Assembly: GCF_009674535.1 (NCBI RefSeq) | Contig: NZ_WKJK01000003.1 | Location: forward strand, 62,001-126,000 | DNA: 64,000 nt | Source: Duganella guangzhouensis | Lineage (GTDB): Bacteria > Pseudomonadota > Gammaproteobacteria > Burkholderiales > Burkholderiaceae_D | Reading direction: 5' to 3' | Shown here: in pieces, positions 59,068 through 64,000 of the stretch | Layout: every line of letters starts with the position of its first letter | How positions within the stretch are numbered: the stretch's first letter is position 1 | The notes under the pieces: generated by a model | Seen by the model: the letters and a program-made list of their open reading frames with translations, nothing else | Told to the model about the DNA's origin: nothing | The model's database searches: none | Made by a program: the position numbers and the translations under genes

Positions 59068-64000
<4,933 letters not shown>

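Overview
The window is GC-rich, densely coded bacterial DNA with no tRNA, rRNA, insertion sequence, integrase or CRISPR array that I can see. The gene content (queE-queD-tadA, a FecI/FecR/TonB receptor iron operon with DUF3649/PepSY/DUF3325 genes, siaABCD, many hybrid histidine kinases and GGDEF proteins, beta-propeller sensors) and the codon bias suggest a betaproteobacterium of the Oxalobacteraceae (Massilia/Duganella/Telluria type). This is inference from gene content, not from a marker gene.

Layout. 1-2.1 kb (minus): alpha/beta hydrolase fragment, then the tRNA-modification cluster queE-queD-tadA. 2.3-4.1 kb (plus): NarL-type histidine kinase and a PAS-GGDEF cyclase. 4.1-6.8 kb (minus): RTX-type M10 metalloprotease, a small protein and a secreted nuclease. 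6.9-7.1 kb: an AT-rich gap with a candidate small RNA and overlapping palindromes. 7.1-13.4 kb: chemoreceptor, glycosyltransferase plus HAD phosphatase, and a Cache-HAMP-PAS-GGDEF protein. 13.4-19.0 kb: nitrobindin-like protein and a partner-switching module (RsbW-like kinase, FecR-domain protein, OmpA-like protein, CHASE2-PP2C phosphatase, metallo-beta-lactamase-fold enzyme, STAS protein). 19.1-22.2 kb: purine permease, ACT-like protein, Lrp regulator, crystallin/glycine-zipper protein. 22.2-28.4 kb: Fur-boxed iron-uptake operon. 28.4-30.9 kb: DUF4124 and DUF481 proteins, purT. 30.9-34.8 kb (minus): DUF2141 protein, carotenoid oxygenase and a LytS/LytTR two-component pair in one operon.

34.9-49.0 kb is a signalling block: two hybrid kinases, a propeller-GGDEF protein, a MATE transporter and a 1339-residue kinase-receiver-HPt-receiver-GGDEF-EAL protein. 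49.0-50.1 kb is an accessory pocket of different base composition: a tiny gene, an orphan polymorphic-toxin C-terminal domain and its probable immunity gene. 50.2-53.4 kb: methyltransferase with TPR-like repeats and a chemoreceptor. 53.6-56.6 kb: siaABCD. 56.5-58.9 kb: HipA-like kinase with tandem repeats over its promoter, and a 2-hydroxyacid dehydrogenase. 59.1 kb to the end: a propeller hybrid kinase that runs off the window.

The dominant theme is signalling: five GGDEF domains, one EAL domain, four hybrid kinases, two partner-switching (PP2C/STAS or SiaC) systems and two chemoreceptors. The most unusual items are the candidate small RNA with its palindromes (6.9-7.03 kb), the LytTR regulator without a standard start codon (31.75 kb), the oxygenase/two-component operon, the orphan toxin-immunity pair, the FecR/OmpA partner-switching module, and the repeat-covered hipA-like promoter.
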